Below are positions 52,466 through 62,379 of a DNA stretch of 64,000 nucleotides, in pieces. Numbering within the stretch: the first letter of the stretch is position 1; each line of letters opens with the position of its first letter. Source of the stretch: Marinilactibacillus piezotolerans. Lineage in GTDB: Bacteria; Bacillota; Bacilli; Lactobacillales; Carnobacteriaceae_A. Location of the stretch: positions 558,001 through 622,000 of the forward strand of contig NZ_FWDP01000004.1 of assembly GCF_900169305.1 (NCBI RefSeq). The letters run 5' to 3'. The translations under genes were made by a program, and so were the position numbers. The notes beneath the pieces are model-generated. The model saw only the letters and a list, made by a program, of their open reading frames with translations. It did no database searches and was not told the DNA's origin.

Positions 52466-53254
52466 TTAAACTATTTTTTCATATATAAATGATGCAACTT
52501 TTCTTAGTCCATATTGATCCGGCTGATAAATAGTCTCTGTTGCTCCTGTAAACAATAGGCCGCCCTTGACTAGAGAATCTGCCATCTTCCGATAAATTTC
52601 ATCTTTCACTTCCGACTTGAAATAAATCGTCACGTTGCGGCATACGATTGCGTGGAACCCACTCTCATAATTTTCTTGCACTAGATCATGCTGTTTAAAC
52701 TGGACTTTATCCCTTATTGATCGATGAATCGTATAATATCCATCGTCTTTAGTAAAGTACGTTTCTTTATCTACAAGCGATACATTTTTCAGTTCACCTT
52801 CACGGAAGTAGCCTTTCCCAGCTCTTTCAAGAATGGTCGTATCAATATCTGTTGCCAGGATTTTCTGTTTCAATTTGATGTTGTTTTTTTCCATAATAAT
52901 AGCTAATGAATAGGGTTCTGCACCGATAGAACAAGCGGCACTCCAGATTTTCAATGCATCAAATTTAACCGACAAGTGCGTATTGACCATGAGTTCAAAG
53001 TTTTCAAATAAATCTTTATTTCTGAAAAATTCGGTTACATTGATCGTTATGTAATCCAGGAATTGTTTTTTAATGATTTCATCTGTTGAGATACTTCGGG
53101 CATATTCTTCTAAAGTAGCAGCTCCAGCCTGTTTCATTACAGTGCCGATTCTGCGCTGCAATTGTTTTTCTTTGTAAGCATTTAAGTTGATTTCCAGATT
53201 ATCTAGAACCCACTTATAAAAAAACTCAAAATTTAATGTCGACATATCTATCAT
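52466..53254 (-). CDS. cheR: Chemoreceptor methyltransferase CheR
   Basis: A 262-aa protein with the N-terminal helical domain (LQRRIGTVMKQAGAATLEEY) and the SAM-binding domain (LKIWSAACSIGAEPYSLAII, FHAIVCRNVTIYFKSE). It methylates glutamates of chemoreceptors for adaptation. None of the three receptors here ends in a CheR-docking NWETF-like pentapeptide, so docking is presumably direct. Confidence 0.95.
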   Translation of the reverse strand: MIDMSTLNFEFFYKWVLDNLEINLNAYKEKQLQRRIGTVMKQAGAATLEEYARSISTDEIIKKQFLDYITINVTEFFRNKDLFENFELMVNTHLSVKFDALKIWSAACSIGAEPYSLAIIMEKNNIKLKQKILATDIDTTILERAGKGYFREGELKNVSLVDKETYFTKDDGYYTIHRSIRDKVQFKQHDLVQENYESGFHAIVCRNVTIYFKSEVKDEIYRKMADSLVKGGLLFTGATETIYQPDQYGLRKVASFIYEKIV

Positions 53255-54258
53255 CCAATCATATGTTTTAATATTCCGCCGATTTCATCCAGCCTTGCTA
53301 CTTTATCCGAAAATCCTTTTTCTTCCACATTCTTTGGCATACCGTAAATCACACAAGTCTCTTGATCTTGTGTGATCATATATCCGCCAGCTTTTTTGAT
53401 GGCCATACTCCCTTTTAATCCATCATTTCCCATTCCAGTGAGCACAACACCCACTAGATGATTTTGATACTTTTCTGCTGCACTTTCAAATAAATAATCG
53501 ACAGCAGGTCTGACTCCATGAATTTTTTCATCTTCTGTTAAGCGGATTTTATTGTTTTCAATCACCATGTGTTTTCCACCTGGTGCAAGATAAACGATGT
53601 CATTGTATATTCGTTCTCCGTCTTCAGCTTCGACGATTTTGAGAGCCGATAAAGTGTCTAGCCGTTTTGCAAATGATGCAGTGAATCCTTTAGGCATATG
53701 CTGAACGATAAATATCGGGATACCCACTTTATCCGGCAATTCTTTTATGACTTCGATAATCGCTTTAGGTCCTCCAGTAGAGGCTCCGATGACGATGGCA
53801 TCCACTGGTGATGCAAAAGTCTGCTGAACTTTTATAGGTTGTTCGACCTGTTTGACTGCTAGTTTGATGACTGAAAAGTGCGCTTTGATTTTTTTCTCTA
53901 ACGCTTCGCTGAACAGTGTCCAGTCTTTATTGATATCTTTAGGTCGTGAGATAAAATCTAAAGCGCCAAGTTCCAAAGCTTTTAATGTTGTCTCTTTTCC
54001 ATCTGTCGATGAGCAGATCAGCAGTACTGGAACATTATATAGATGAGTCAGCTTACTCAACAGGTTCAAGCCAACACTACTTGAATCTTGTATGTCAATC
54101 GTGATCAGATCCGGCAGTTCTTTTCTCAATTCGGTAAATAACTCAGTTTCCGTGCTGACCGTTTTAAAAACTTCTACTCCTTCTATATCTCGGAGAATAT
54201 GGCTCATGATTTTTCGCATTAATGTGGAAGAGTCCAACACCATAACTTTTATTGACAT
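53251..54258 (-). CDS. cheB: Chemoreceptor methylesterase CheB with a partly degenerate receiver
   Basis: A 335-aa protein with an N-terminal receiver and C-terminal methylesterase. The esterase triad is intact: Ser in GASTGGPKAI, His in QHMPKGFT and Asp in LTGMGNDG. In the receiver the phosphoacceptor D55 is present (ITIDIQ), but the usual acidic pair is D9-S10, and the conserved lysine is replaced by arginine (FISRPKD). Phosphorylation control may therefore be altered. It overlaps cheR by 4 bp. Confidence 0.93.
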   Translation of the reverse strand: MSIKVMVLDSSTLMRKIMSHILRDIEGVEVFKTVSTETELFTELRKELPDLITIDIQDSSSVGLNLLSKLTHLYNVPVLLICSSTDGKETTLKALELGALDFISRPKDINKDWTLFSEALEKKIKAHFSVIKLAVKQVEQPIKVQQTFASPVDAIVIGASTGGPKAIIEVIKELPDKVGIPIFIVQHMPKGFTASFAKRLDTLSALKIVEAEDGERIYNDIVYLAPGGKHMVIENNKIRLTEDEKIHGVRPAVDYLFESAAEKYQNHLVGVVLTGMGNDGLKGSMAIKKAGGYMITQDQETCVIYGMPKNVEEKGFSDKVARLDEIGGILKHMIG

Positions 54259-54292
54259 CTTCCAGCATCCTTCTCTAATAGTGATTTTTTTC

Positions 54293-54775
54293 TTATAGTA
54301 TGTGCAGTTCGCGATTGACCATACGCACAGTCACTTTGAACGTTTCTAAATCAACAAACATGGTTCTTCCCATTTCTCCTCCAGTATGTTCTCCCAGGAC
54401 AGGAATGTTCATTGAGTATAAGACATCTTTGACCGCCTTTATATTTCGCTTTCCGATCTGGATAGAATCAGGCTTCGAGCTGAATGAAAACATGCTGGCA
54501 CCTCCAGCAATTTTTGCAATCAGCTTCTTATTGCCTGTCTGTTTAAAAAGCAGCTCAGCTACTTTCGGTATCGCAAGATCAGCAAATTTTTCCCATTTGG
54601 TCGTATCTTTGAATCCGCTGCTTTCCGGCAGCATGATATGGATCAGCGCCCCGACTTTAGTAATGGGTTCGTACAAAGCGATTCCCACACAAGAGCCCAG
54701 CCCTATCGTAATCAGCTGATTGGGCGGCTCGGAGATTTTATAATCTGAAATCCCCACTTTCACTTGTTCTGACAT
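54293..54775 (-). CDS. cheD: Chemoreceptor deamidase CheD
   Basis: A 160-aa protein with the catalytic region TIGLGSCVGIALYEPITKVG (Cys in GSCVG) and GALIHIMLPES (His). It deamidates receptor glutamines and stimulates CheC. It lies between the second CheW gene and cheB. The C-terminus contains GGEMGRTMFVDLETFKV as in the family. Confidence 0.95.
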   Translation of the reverse strand: MSEQVKVGISDYKISEPPNQLITIGLGSCVGIALYEPITKVGALIHIMLPESSGFKDTTKWEKFADLAIPKVAELLFKQTGNKKLIAKIAGGASMFSFSSKPDSIQIGKRNIKAVKDVLYSMNIPVLGEHTGGEMGRTMFVDLETFKVTVRMVNRELHIL

Positions 54776-54809
54776 GACCTATCCTCCATCACTTGATAAA
54801 GCATTGCGC

Positions 54810-55286
54810 TCAATGCTGAATGCTGTCGATTTCTAACAAAGCTCGGATTTCTTCAGCTTGTTCAGCATTGAATAACAGGTTCGTATCTAAGATAGGAATA
54901 ATGCCAGTATCCGTTTGAACAAAGTTTGAAATATAGGACGTCGCCAGTCCATCCATTTTATCTAATTGTTTTCTGTCTTTTGAAACTTGAGTTTCATAGT
55001 ACGTTTCAACTGATAAAACTTCATTTACAGCGATACCGATTTTCTCGCCTTTCCAGTTAACGATGATTGTATCTGAGCGGTCAAGGTTTTCAATCTTCAT
55101 CCCATAAAATCTTTGTGCCATATCTATGAGTGGTGTTATCACACCTTCTACGTCTTGGATTCCAATGACAGAGGCAGACATATCGGGCACAACAGTGAGA
55201 TTTTCAATATGGATCACTCGATCCGTACTCGAGATTGGAATAGCAAAAGTCTGTTCTCCTACTCGAAACAAAATATGTTTATTCAA
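54810..55286 (-). CDS. cheW: Chemotaxis coupling protein CheW (copy 2)
   Basis: A 158-aa CheW-fold protein (LFRVGEQTFAIPISSTDRVI, VIGIQDVEGVITPLIDMAQR). It lies directly after a chemoreceptor gene. The usual conserved R-G of CheW (NLRGxV/I) reads DVEGVI here, so the receptor- or CheA-binding surface may be altered. It has no receiver domain, so it is not CheV. Confidence 0.88.
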   Translation of the reverse strand: MNKHILFRVGEQTFAIPISSTDRVIHIENLTVVPDMSASVIGIQDVEGVITPLIDMAQRFYGMKIENLDRSDTIIVNWKGEKIGIAVNEVLSVETYYETQVSKDRKQLDKMDGLATSYISNFVQTDTGIIPILDTNLLFNAEQAEEIRALLEIDSIQH

Positions 55287-55308
55287 TTTAGCTCCTCTTT
55301 TCTACAAA

Positions 55309-57573
55309 TTAGACAGGTTGAGCTGTCAAGTTACCTTCGTCTACTGTCGGTCCAGCTGCTGATTTGCGTGAACCATTGATTTCAAAACCAGCTGCAGATT
55401 CTTTTAATGTTGCAGCAACTTCTTCAAGCGTTCTGATATGAGAAGAGAAATCTTCCATTGTTGCCAGAATTTCTTCTGCATTAGCAGAAACCTCTTGAGT
55501 CCCAGCAGAATTTTCTTCCGCTGAAGCTGCAATATTTTCCAGTTGAGCAACCACTTCATCTTTCCGTTCATTGATTACGGTAGAAGACTGCATAACGACA
55601 ATCATACTCGCAACTAATTGTTCTAATGAACTCGCAACATTTTCAGAAGCTGTCAATGCTTCATTGATTTTCTGTGTCTGAACTTCGCTTTCCTGATTCG
55701 TTTCTTCTAAATGACTGACCATTCCAGTAGATTTCCCTTGGATAGTATGAATAATATTTTGAATATCTTTGGAAGACTGAGCACTTTGTTCAGCCAATTT
55801 GCGAATCTCTTCTGCTACTACAGCGAATCCTCTTCCTGCATCGCCAGCTCTGGCTGCTTCAATCGAAGCATTAAGGGCTAGGAGATTCGTTTTCTTAGCA
55901 ATATTTGTGATTGCTAAAACGATGCCTTCGATACTTTGAATGTCGCCATCCACTTCTTCAATTTGTTCTTTCAAATTGTTTAAGGTCTCTAAGGTGACTT
56001 TCCAGTTTCCATCTACTTCTTGAGTAGCAAAAATGTTATTCCCGTTCAGTATCATTGTTTCATCTGCATGTCCACCCATTTTACCGACTGCTTCGTTGAT
56101 CTCATTCAAAGCCTGCGACAAGTCGTTCATTTGGGTAGCTGTTTCTTCTGTATCCTGTGTCTGTGAACTCGTTGCTTCTGCTACACCCGTTATCGTTTGA
56201 GAAACTTCTGCTGTCGCTCTACTCGTCTGATCCGAAAGTTCAGTCAGAGTTGTAGCCATTTCAGATACATTTTTACTATTTCCTTGAATAGTCGCAATCG
56301 TAGATTCAAAAGTATCCATGGTCTCATTAAATGCTAGCGCTATTTGGTGAATCTCATTCCCTTTAGGATCCAGATCAGATCGAGCAGCTTTTTTTGTATT
56401 TTCTTTAGATGGCTGGCTGCCAGCCGCTTTGTTCACCAAAGCTGAAATAGGATTTTTGAAACTGACTAATTCCCCATAAGATAGACGATTTTTTAGATTT
56501 CCATTTTTCACTTGCTCGAATTTCTCCATCAGACTATTGGTAATGGACATGATGAATCCTGCTGCAAAGTAAGAAATAATCGCTGCGAGGATAATCGTAA
56601 AAATGATAATGATGATCAGCATAGTGGTTAAAGCAGCTTTTTCACTGCTCATTTCATTGGCATCGACCATCCCAAAGACCATCAAATCTAAATTAGGAAT
56701 CCGTTCATAGTAAATTCCGAATGAAGACTGGTTAACAGTCTGATCATAGATCATGCCGGTATTATCATCAGTCATTTCATTTTTTGCTTTGACGAAAAAC
56801 GGCTTATCTTCATATCGCTGTCCAATAATAGATTCATCTGGAGAAGCCAATACAATTCCATCATTCGTAATAATCTGTACGGATCCTGTTTCTGCGATTT
56901 CTGCTTCTCGAACGTCTTGTTTGATTGTCTCTAAATCCAAATCAACTGCCAGGATTCCAATCGTCGTTCTGCCAGCTACAAGTGGTCTAGTAACTGTCAT
57001 GCGAGTTCGATTATTTAGAATAAACGGCTCAGACCAGTCCATTCCAACCGATTCCTTAGCTGTATTGAACCACGGCAGGATTTCAGTAATCGCTTTTCCT
57101 TTTAGTGATACAGTAGTTACAGCATTTTCTTCAGTATTTTCTGTCGGTATATAATAAGCATCAGCTATGTAACGATTTCCAGTAGACACATAATTGAGTC
57201 GGGAACTCAAGTCTTGTTTGGCATCTTCTACTCCAGAAGAAACCTGGTTCAACAAACTGTCCATCGCCAATCGTTCAACGGTTGACTCTGCTGCTGCTGC
57301 AGCACTATCGATCGTGCTGATAATATTTGTTGTGATCTGACGTTCTTGATCTTCAATTCGCTGCGTTAAAACGGTTGTTGTCTGTATGTATGCAAAGGTC
57401 AGCGATGCTAGTACCGGGATCAGCATCACGACGGTGAGTGCGATCATAATCGGCCATCTGACGCTTTTGTGACCTTTCTTATGTATGTTGTTTTTAGAAC
57501 CCTTCAGTTTAGACCAATCGACTTTATTCCATTGACTCTTGAAAGTGTTCCATTGTGCTTTGATTTTATCCAT
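55309..57573 (-). CDS. Methyl-accepting chemotaxis protein with extracellular Cache domain (copy 1)
   Basis: A 754-aa receptor: one membrane helix (about residues 41-64), a dCache-type extracellular domain (about 70-310, with [20 protein letters not shown]), a second helix (about 318-345), HAMP, and the signalling hairpin ([20 protein letters not shown]). The HAMP region is unusual: about 40 residues separate AS1 ([12 protein letters not shown]) from AS2 ([12 protein letters not shown]), where a connector of about 13 is normal. It is transcribed from a sigma-28 promoter. Downstream is cheW. Confidence 0.93.
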   Translation of the reverse strand: MDKIKAQWNTFKSQWNKVDWSKLKGSKNNIHKKGHKSVRWPIMIALTVVMLIPVLASLTFAYIQTTTVLTQRIEDQERQITTNIISTIDSAAAAAESTVERLAMDSLLNQVSSGVEDAKQDLSSRLNYVSTGNRYIADAYYIPTENTEENAVTTVSLKGKAITEILPWFNTAKESVGMDWSEPFILNNRTRMTVTRPLVAGRTTIGILAVDLDLETIKQDVREAEIAETGSVQIITNDGIVLASPDESIIGQRYEDKPFFVKAKNEMTDDNTGMIYDQTVNQSSFGIYYERIPNLDLMVFGMVDANEMSSEKAALTTMLIIIIIFTIILAAIISYFAAGFIMSITNSLMEKFEQVKNGNLKNRLSYGELVSFKNPISALVNKAAGSQPSKENTKKAARSDLDPKGNEIHQIALAFNETMDTFESTIATIQGNSKNVSEMATTLTELSDQTSRATAEVSQTITGVAEATSSQTQDTEETATQMNDLSQALNEINEAVGKMGGHADETMILNGNNIFATQEVDGNWKVTLETLNNLKEQIEEVDGDIQSIEGIVLAITNIAKKTNLLALNASIEAARAGDAGRGFAVVAEEIRKLAEQSAQSSKDIQNIIHTIQGKSTGMVSHLEETNQESEVQTQKINEALTASENVASSLEQLVASMIVVMQSSTVINERKDEVVAQLENIAASAEENSAGTQEVSANAEEILATMEDFSSHIRTLEEVAATLKESAAGFEINGSRKSAAGPTVDEGNLTAQPV

Positions 57574-57622
57574 AAATTTACGAACTCCTTCTCAGTGCAA
57601 CAATGCACCTCATTAAAATATA

Positions 57623-57679
57623 CTTTAAAGAATACTTAACCGACATAGTTTATTATCGGTAAGTATTCTTTAAAGTTTA
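57623..57679 (-). promoter_or_regulatory. Sigma-28 promoter embedded in a 20-bp inverted repeat
   Basis: Minus strand: TAAA (57676-57679), 15 bp, ACCGATAA (57653-57660), about 75 bp upstream of the chemoreceptor start. The spacer and -10 form the right arm (57656-57675) of an inverted repeat whose left arm is 57623-57643, nearly perfect over 20 bp with one extra base. Read-through RNA from the upstream receptor could fold into this hairpin. Confidence 0.78.
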
Positions 57680-57788
57680 TATTAAAAAAGGAATAATTTA
57701 AAATAGAAATCTCACTCTTTAACTTAAAGTTGTTAGAATAGAATGAATAATGGTACCGTATTAAGAAAGAATTGAAGATAAAATTATC

Positions 57789-59909
57789 CTATTTGATCGT
57801 AAAATGATCAGTCGATTCTTTTAATGTGCCTGATAATTCTTTTAGATGATGGATCGTATCTAAGAATTCATCCATTGTAGCCAAAATTTCTTCAGCGTTA
57901 GCAGAGACTTCTTCTGTTCCTGATGAATTTTCTTCTGCGGAAGAAGCAATGTTGACTAAAGCACCAACAACTTGTTCTTTTTTTTGTTCGATCGTCGAAG
58001 TTGAATCAATGGTTTTATCAATAGATACCACCAGTTCTTCGATCCGTTTAGAAATATCAGCATTGGTCTGTGTTACTTCACTCAATGCACTAGTCTGATT
58101 TTGACTCTCTTCAAAGGCTTCTTCTAATGTATGGACCATTCCGGTTGATTTATCTTGAACATTCGATATGATTGTACTAATGGTATCAGAAGATTTATGA
58201 CTCTGCTCAGCCAGTTTTCTGATCTCTTCAGCAACCACAGCAAATCCTTTTCCAGAATCACCAGCACGCGCCGCTTCTATAGATGCATTAAGAGACAAGA
58301 GGTTCGTCTTCTCTGCAATTCCTTGAATTACTTCAAGAATTCCTTCGATATTTTGAATGTCTTGATCGACCGTCAAAATATTGCCTTTCAACTGCTCTAA
58401 TGTGCGCAACGTTGCAGACCAATTCTTATTAACATTATCCAGATTAGCGTTATTTTCTTTCAAAGCACTCGTAGTCGTATCTGATTTATCAGCAATGATC
58501 TTTACATGTTTTGAGATTCGGTCTACTGAACTCGATAATTCATTCATCTGATTTGCTGTCTCTTCCGTGTCCTTAGTTTGTATACTGGTTGCTTCAGCAA
58601 TTCCAGCAATCGTTTCAGAAACTTCCTCTGTCGCAGATTGTGTCTGTTCTGCAATATTATACAAATTATCAGACATAGACGTGACATTTGTCGCTTTATC
58701 AATGATCATATGAATGACTTGGTTAAATGAACGAGCTGCCTGGTTAAAACTAATGGCAATCTGATGTAATTCATTTCCGTTAGGATCCAGATTCGCTTTT
58801 TCCTTTTGTTCTTCAAGCAGTGCCTGCGGGTCTTTTTTCTTGTCTTTTCCAAATAAGTCATAATTAAATGCATAAATACGTGCCGTCATGTCTCCGTGCT
58901 CTAGTTTATATAGAGCTTGCTGAATCGTACGGGTTATAGAGACAACATACTGAGACACCAGCCATCCGATAATGACAGCGAGTATGAGTGTAATGAATAG
59001 AACAATCACAACTCTATTCAAGAACATCTGGTTCTCATTCGCCATTTCATCTGCTGATACTGTACCATATACTGTTAGTCCCAACTGCTCAACATTCTCA
59101 TAGTAAATGGGGAAAGAACGATTATTTAGATCGTTGAAAAGTTCACCTGATTCACCCGTTGCATCTAAAAAGATCGACTGATCCGAGACGTCTTGTCCAT
59201 TTAATTCCTGATTACTGGTTAGTTGTCTGATTCCTTTATTTGATATAACAAACGGATAGCCGGTACGTCCGATCTGTTTATTGTCAACAAAATCGCTGAT
59301 ATTCTGTAAATCGAGTGTTACACCGACAACTAATTCCTGGTTAGGCACTTGTCTTATAATAGCCATTGTAGTCGCTTCAGTTTCTTTATCAATATATGTA
59401 TCTGACACATAGAATTCTTCATCTGTCTGCATTGCTCCATCGAACCATGCATTAGCCGATAAGTATAAATTTTCTTCAGATAATGTACTTACATTATTCA
59501 TACCTGGTTGGTAAACAAAAATATCCGATACATAAGTCAATGATTCTTTCATCAACTCCATTGATCGATTTAATTGTGCTACGGGAGCGTCTTGTCCTAG
59601 TTGTCCGATTTCAGGAGCATTCGTTACGGCAGTAATCGTTGATTCAGCTTCAAGTTCAGCATCTTCCAGAAAAGATATCACTCGTCCTGTCGCTTCTTTT
59701 TGCTCTCTGAGCAAACGATGCTCTACCGTTTCCTCCATTTCAAGATATAACACATAAGATACAAGTACAACTGGTATCAGAACGAGTAAGCTGAAAATCA
59801 GAATTAATCGATTTCTAAGAGATTTCTTTCGCTTAATGTTCTTTTTTCGATCAGCTTTAGAAAAGTTTCTGAATTTTTCTTTAACATTTTCTTGAATAGA
59901 ACCTTCCAT
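57789..59909 (-). CDS. Methyl-accepting chemotaxis protein with extracellular Cache domain (copy 2)
   Basis: A 706-aa receptor with a basic N-terminus, a first helix (about residues 31-52), a dCache-type domain (about 58-300), a second helix (about 304-326), HAMP and signalling hairpin ([20 protein letters not shown]). Like copy 1 it carries a long insertion (about 35 residues, [20 protein letters not shown]...) between HAMP AS1 and AS2, ending in the shared motif [16 protein letters not shown]. The cytoplasmic parts of the two copies are clearly related, the sensors less so, which suggests duplication and sensor divergence. Confidence 0.93.
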   Translation of the reverse strand: MEGSIQENVKEKFRNFSKADRKKNIKRKKSLRNRLILIFSLLVLIPVVLVSYVLYLEMEETVEHRLLREQKEATGRVISFLEDAELEAESTITAVTNAPEIGQLGQDAPVAQLNRSMELMKESLTYVSDIFVYQPGMNNVSTLSEENLYLSANAWFDGAMQTDEEFYVSDTYIDKETEATTMAIIRQVPNQELVVGVTLDLQNISDFVDNKQIGRTGYPFVISNKGIRQLTSNQELNGQDVSDQSIFLDATGESGELFNDLNNRSFPIYYENVEQLGLTVYGTVSADEMANENQMFLNRVVIVLFITLILAVIIGWLVSQYVVSITRTIQQALYKLEHGDMTARIYAFNYDLFGKDKKKDPQALLEEQKEKANLDPNGNELHQIAISFNQAARSFNQVIHMIIDKATNVTSMSDNLYNIAEQTQSATEEVSETIAGIAEATSIQTKDTEETANQMNELSSSVDRISKHVKIIADKSDTTTSALKENNANLDNVNKNWSATLRTLEQLKGNILTVDQDIQNIEGILEVIQGIAEKTNLLSLNASIEAARAGDSGKGFAVVAEEIRKLAEQSHKSSDTISTIISNVQDKSTGMVHTLEEAFEESQNQTSALSEVTQTNADISKRIEELVVSIDKTIDSTSTIEQKKEQVVGALVNIASSAEENSSGTEEVSANAEEILATMDEFLDTIHHLKELSGTLKESTDHFTIK

Positions 59910-59955
59910 TTTATTCCCACGCTTCCTTTTCAGTTAAATTTTACAACCTTTCGTA

Positions 59956-59982
59956 TAATCGGAGACTAAACTATTGTTTTAA
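59956..59982 (-). promoter_or_regulatory. Sigma-28 promoter of the 57.8-59.9 kb chemoreceptor
   Basis: Minus strand: TTAA (59979-59982), 15 bp, TCCGATTA (59956-59963), about 50 bp upstream of the start codon. It is the weakest of the five sites (T instead of A at the seventh position) but has the same spacing. Confidence 0.6.
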
Positions 59983-60039
59983 GGCTGTTTTCAGTAACCT
60001 TACTTCTTTGTAATCGTTAGATAACACTCTTTACATAAA

Positions 60040-60085
60040 ATAAAAACTTCTATGCCAGCTGATTGTTTTATCAGCAGCATAGAAG
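60040..60085 (-). terminator. Terminator of the miaA-hflX operon
   Basis: On the minus strand CTTCTATGC (then a mismatch) GCTGAT and ATCAGC, GCATAGAAG form a 15-bp stem with a small bulge, followed by TTTTTATTTTAT. The plus strand also has a T-run after the stem (CTTTTTTA), so it could act in both directions. Confidence 0.85.
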
Positions 60086-60097
60086 CTTTTTTATGAT

Positions 60098-61342
60098 TTA
60101 TGATTTTTCAAATCGATTCCACTTCGAATCTTCCCTAGTATATCCTTCTAAGTGATAAACCTGATTCTCTTCGTCATATAACTGTCTTTCAATAATAGTT
60201 TCATTACGGAGCTGCACTAATAAATCTCCACGTGTATGCTCCACTTCAAGCTGATATGGAACCATTGTTTCCTGAATGGCATTCTCAACTTTCTCCAACA
60301 ATAAAGCAATATCTTCATCAGACTTGGCTGAAATGACGACATTCGGGTACAAACTCGGCTCAACATTTCCTTCAACTAAATCTTTTTTATTGTAGACGGT
60401 TAATCTTGGAATGTTATCCATATCCAGTTCTTTCAATAAATCCAAGACCGTTTGTTCATGCCCGGATATATTTTCTTCTGATGCATCAACAACATGCAAA
60501 AGCAGATCCACCCCTTTTGACTCTTCTAAAGTCGATTGAAAGGCTTCAATCAGCTGTGTCGGCAGGTCCTGAATAAATCCTACTGTATCAGTTAGGGTTG
60601 CTTGCAGACCTGATGGCAAAACGATTTGTCTTGTTAGCGGGTCCAATGTGGCAAATAACTGGTTCTTTTCGTAAGTGCCTGTTTCAGTAATAGCATTTAA
60701 TAGAGTGGATTTCCCGGCATTTGTATAACCGATTAATCCGATCTGATAGACATTGCTTTGTTTTCTTTGTTCACGGCTGCGTTCTCGGTGAGCTTCAATT
60801 TTTTTCAGTTCTCGTCTGATGTCTGTCATTTGTCGCTGGATATGTCTGCGGTCTGTCTCTAGTTTCGTTTCACCAGGACCACGTGTACCGATTCCAGCAC
60901 CTAATCTTGACATATTGACCCCTTGTCCGGCAAGACGCGGCAGCAAGTATGATAACTGCGCCAGTTGTACTTGTAAACGTCCTTCTTTACTCTGGGCTCT
61001 TAAAGCAAAAATATCTAAAATAACTTGAATCCGATCAATGACTTTTGTTTCTACTTCTTCCTGGAGGTTGCGGATGTGTCTGGGAGAGAGTTCCTGGTTG
61101 AATACAACGGTGGCAGCCTCTGTTTCTTCCACCAAGTGTTTTAACTCATTCACTTTTCCTTTTCCAATAACGGTTTTTGCATCTTGCCGTTCTCTTTTCT
61201 GAGTTAATTCTCCGACTACTTCTCCTCCGGCATTTTCGACCAACTGCTTCAGTTCTTCTAATGAGTAAAGAAACTGCTGATCGGTTTCCGTAGTCTGGAT
61301 GCCGGCAACGATCACTTTTTCATATTGCTCTTCTTGTTCCAT
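60098..61342 (-). CDS. hflX: Ribosome-associated GTPase HflX
   Basis: A 414-aa protein with the HflX N-domain (TVIGKGKVNELKHLVEETEA; RLGAGIGTRGPGETKLETDR) and a G domain with Walker A GYTNAGKST at 205-213, DTVGF and NKKD. HflX splits stalled or hibernating 70S ribosomes under stress. It follows miaA by 4 bp, a common pairing (miaA-hfq-hflX in other bacteria; no hfq here). Not related to the motility cluster in function. Confidence 0.96.
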   Translation of the reverse strand: MEQEEQYEKVIVAGIQTTETDQQFLYSLEELKQLVENAGGEVVGELTQKRERQDAKTVIGKGKVNELKHLVEETEAATVVFNQELSPRHIRNLQEEVETKVIDRIQVILDIFALRAQSKEGRLQVQLAQLSYLLPRLAGQGVNMSRLGAGIGTRGPGETKLETDRRHIQRQMTDIRRELKKIEAHRERSREQRKQSNVYQIGLIGYTNAGKSTLLNAITETGTYEKNQLFATLDPLTRQIVLPSGLQATLTDTVGFIQDLPTQLIEAFQSTLEESKGVDLLLHVVDASEENISGHEQTVLDLLKELDMDNIPRLTVYNKKDLVEGNVEPSLYPNVVISAKSDEDIALLLEKVENAIQETMVPYQLEVEHTRGDLLVQLRNETIIERQLYDEENQVYHLEGYTREDSKWNRFEKS

Positions 61343-61346
61343 CGTC

Positions 61347-62282
61347 TCACGTCCTTAAAAATACTTCTATTTGTTCTAGAAGCTCAGATTTTGTTTCTGG
61401 GTACTCTACTAAATTCCACCAGCCGCTGACCTCCATCCGATTTCTGAACCAGGTCAACTGACGTTTTGCATATCTTCTGGAATTCTGTTTGACTTTTTCT
61501 GTCGCTTTTTCTAATGATTCCTCGCCTTCAAAATAGGGAATCCATTCTTTATAGCCGATTCCTTTGATACTTTGCGCATCTGCTGGAACAGAACGGATCA
61601 GTTTTTCAGCTTCTTTCAGCAAGCCGAGTTCAAGCATTTCATCCACTCGTGAATCGATACGCTGATATAACAACGCTCGGTCAGTCGTCAGACCAATGAT
61701 GAAAGCATCATACAATTTCTCTTTCTGCTGCTTTTCTGATTGCAGTACTGAAAAACGTTTACCAGTTGTTTTAAATACTTCTAGTGCTCGAATCACTCTG
61801 CGTACATTGTTAAAATGGATTTTTTCTGCAGCTTCAGGATCAGTATCTGCCAGTTTCTTCCATAAAGATTTATTGCCATGCTTAGCTGCATAACGCTCCA
61901 TTTCAGCACGGTAAACTGGATTAGGTGCTGCTGATCCGCCATGAGAGACATTATATAGAAGGGACTCGATATATAAACCCGTTCCGCCTGCAATAATCGG
62001 CAGTTTATCTCGACTAGCGATCTCTTCTATTCTCGCAGAAGCCTTTTCTTTAAAATCAGAAACCGTATAAGCTTCCGTCGGTTCAATTTCATCAATTAGA
62101 TAATGCGGGATCTGACTTCTTTCTTTCTGAGTCGCTTTTGCTGTACCAATGTCCAGACCTTTATAGATCTGCATAGAATCTCCGCTGATAATTTCTCCAT
62201 TAAGCTGCTGTGCCAAAGAGATACTTAAACTTGTCTTTCCAACTGCGGTAGGACCGACAATCACAATTACTTTTTCTTTCAC
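61347..62282 (-). CDS. miaA: tRNA dimethylallyltransferase MiaA
   Basis: I choose the GTG at 62282 (GGAGG six bases upstream), giving 311 aa, the usual length; the frame is open further upstream but that part has no similarity. P-loop GPTAVGKT is at 10-17, followed by SGDSMQIYKGLDIGTAK and the tRNA-contact block QLTWFRNRMEV. It adds a dimethylallyl group to A37 of tRNAs that read UNN codons. It is coupled to hflX. Confidence 0.95.
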   Translation of the reverse strand: MKEKVIVIVGPTAVGKTSLSISLAQQLNGEIISGDSMQIYKGLDIGTAKATQKERSQIPHYLIDEIEPTEAYTVSDFKEKASARIEEIASRDKLPIIAGGTGLYIESLLYNVSHGGSAAPNPVYRAEMERYAAKHGNKSLWKKLADTDPEAAEKIHFNNVRRVIRALEVFKTTGKRFSVLQSEKQQKEKLYDAFIIGLTTDRALLYQRIDSRVDEMLELGLLKEAEKLIRSVPADAQSIKGIGYKEWIPYFEGEESLEKATEKVKQNSRRYAKRQLTWFRNRMEVSGWWNLVEYPETKSELLEQIEVFLRT

Positions 62283-62344
62283 GTTCTGCCTCCAGTCACT
62301 TTCTGTACCGTTTAGTATACCATATTGACTGATAGGCTCTAAAC

Positions 62345-62372
62345 AAAAAAGCAGCACCTGTACGGTACTGCT
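62345..62372 (-). terminator. Terminator after the PH/GRAM-like gene
   Basis: On the minus strand AGCAGTACC, a 5-base loop and GGTGCTGCT form a 9-bp stem (one T-G pair), followed by TTTTTTG. Confidence 0.8.
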
Positions 62373-62379
62373 CACTGTA

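Noticed and set aside
54810-55286. CheV
   Set aside because: The gene is only 158 codons and has no receiver domain, so it is a second CheW.
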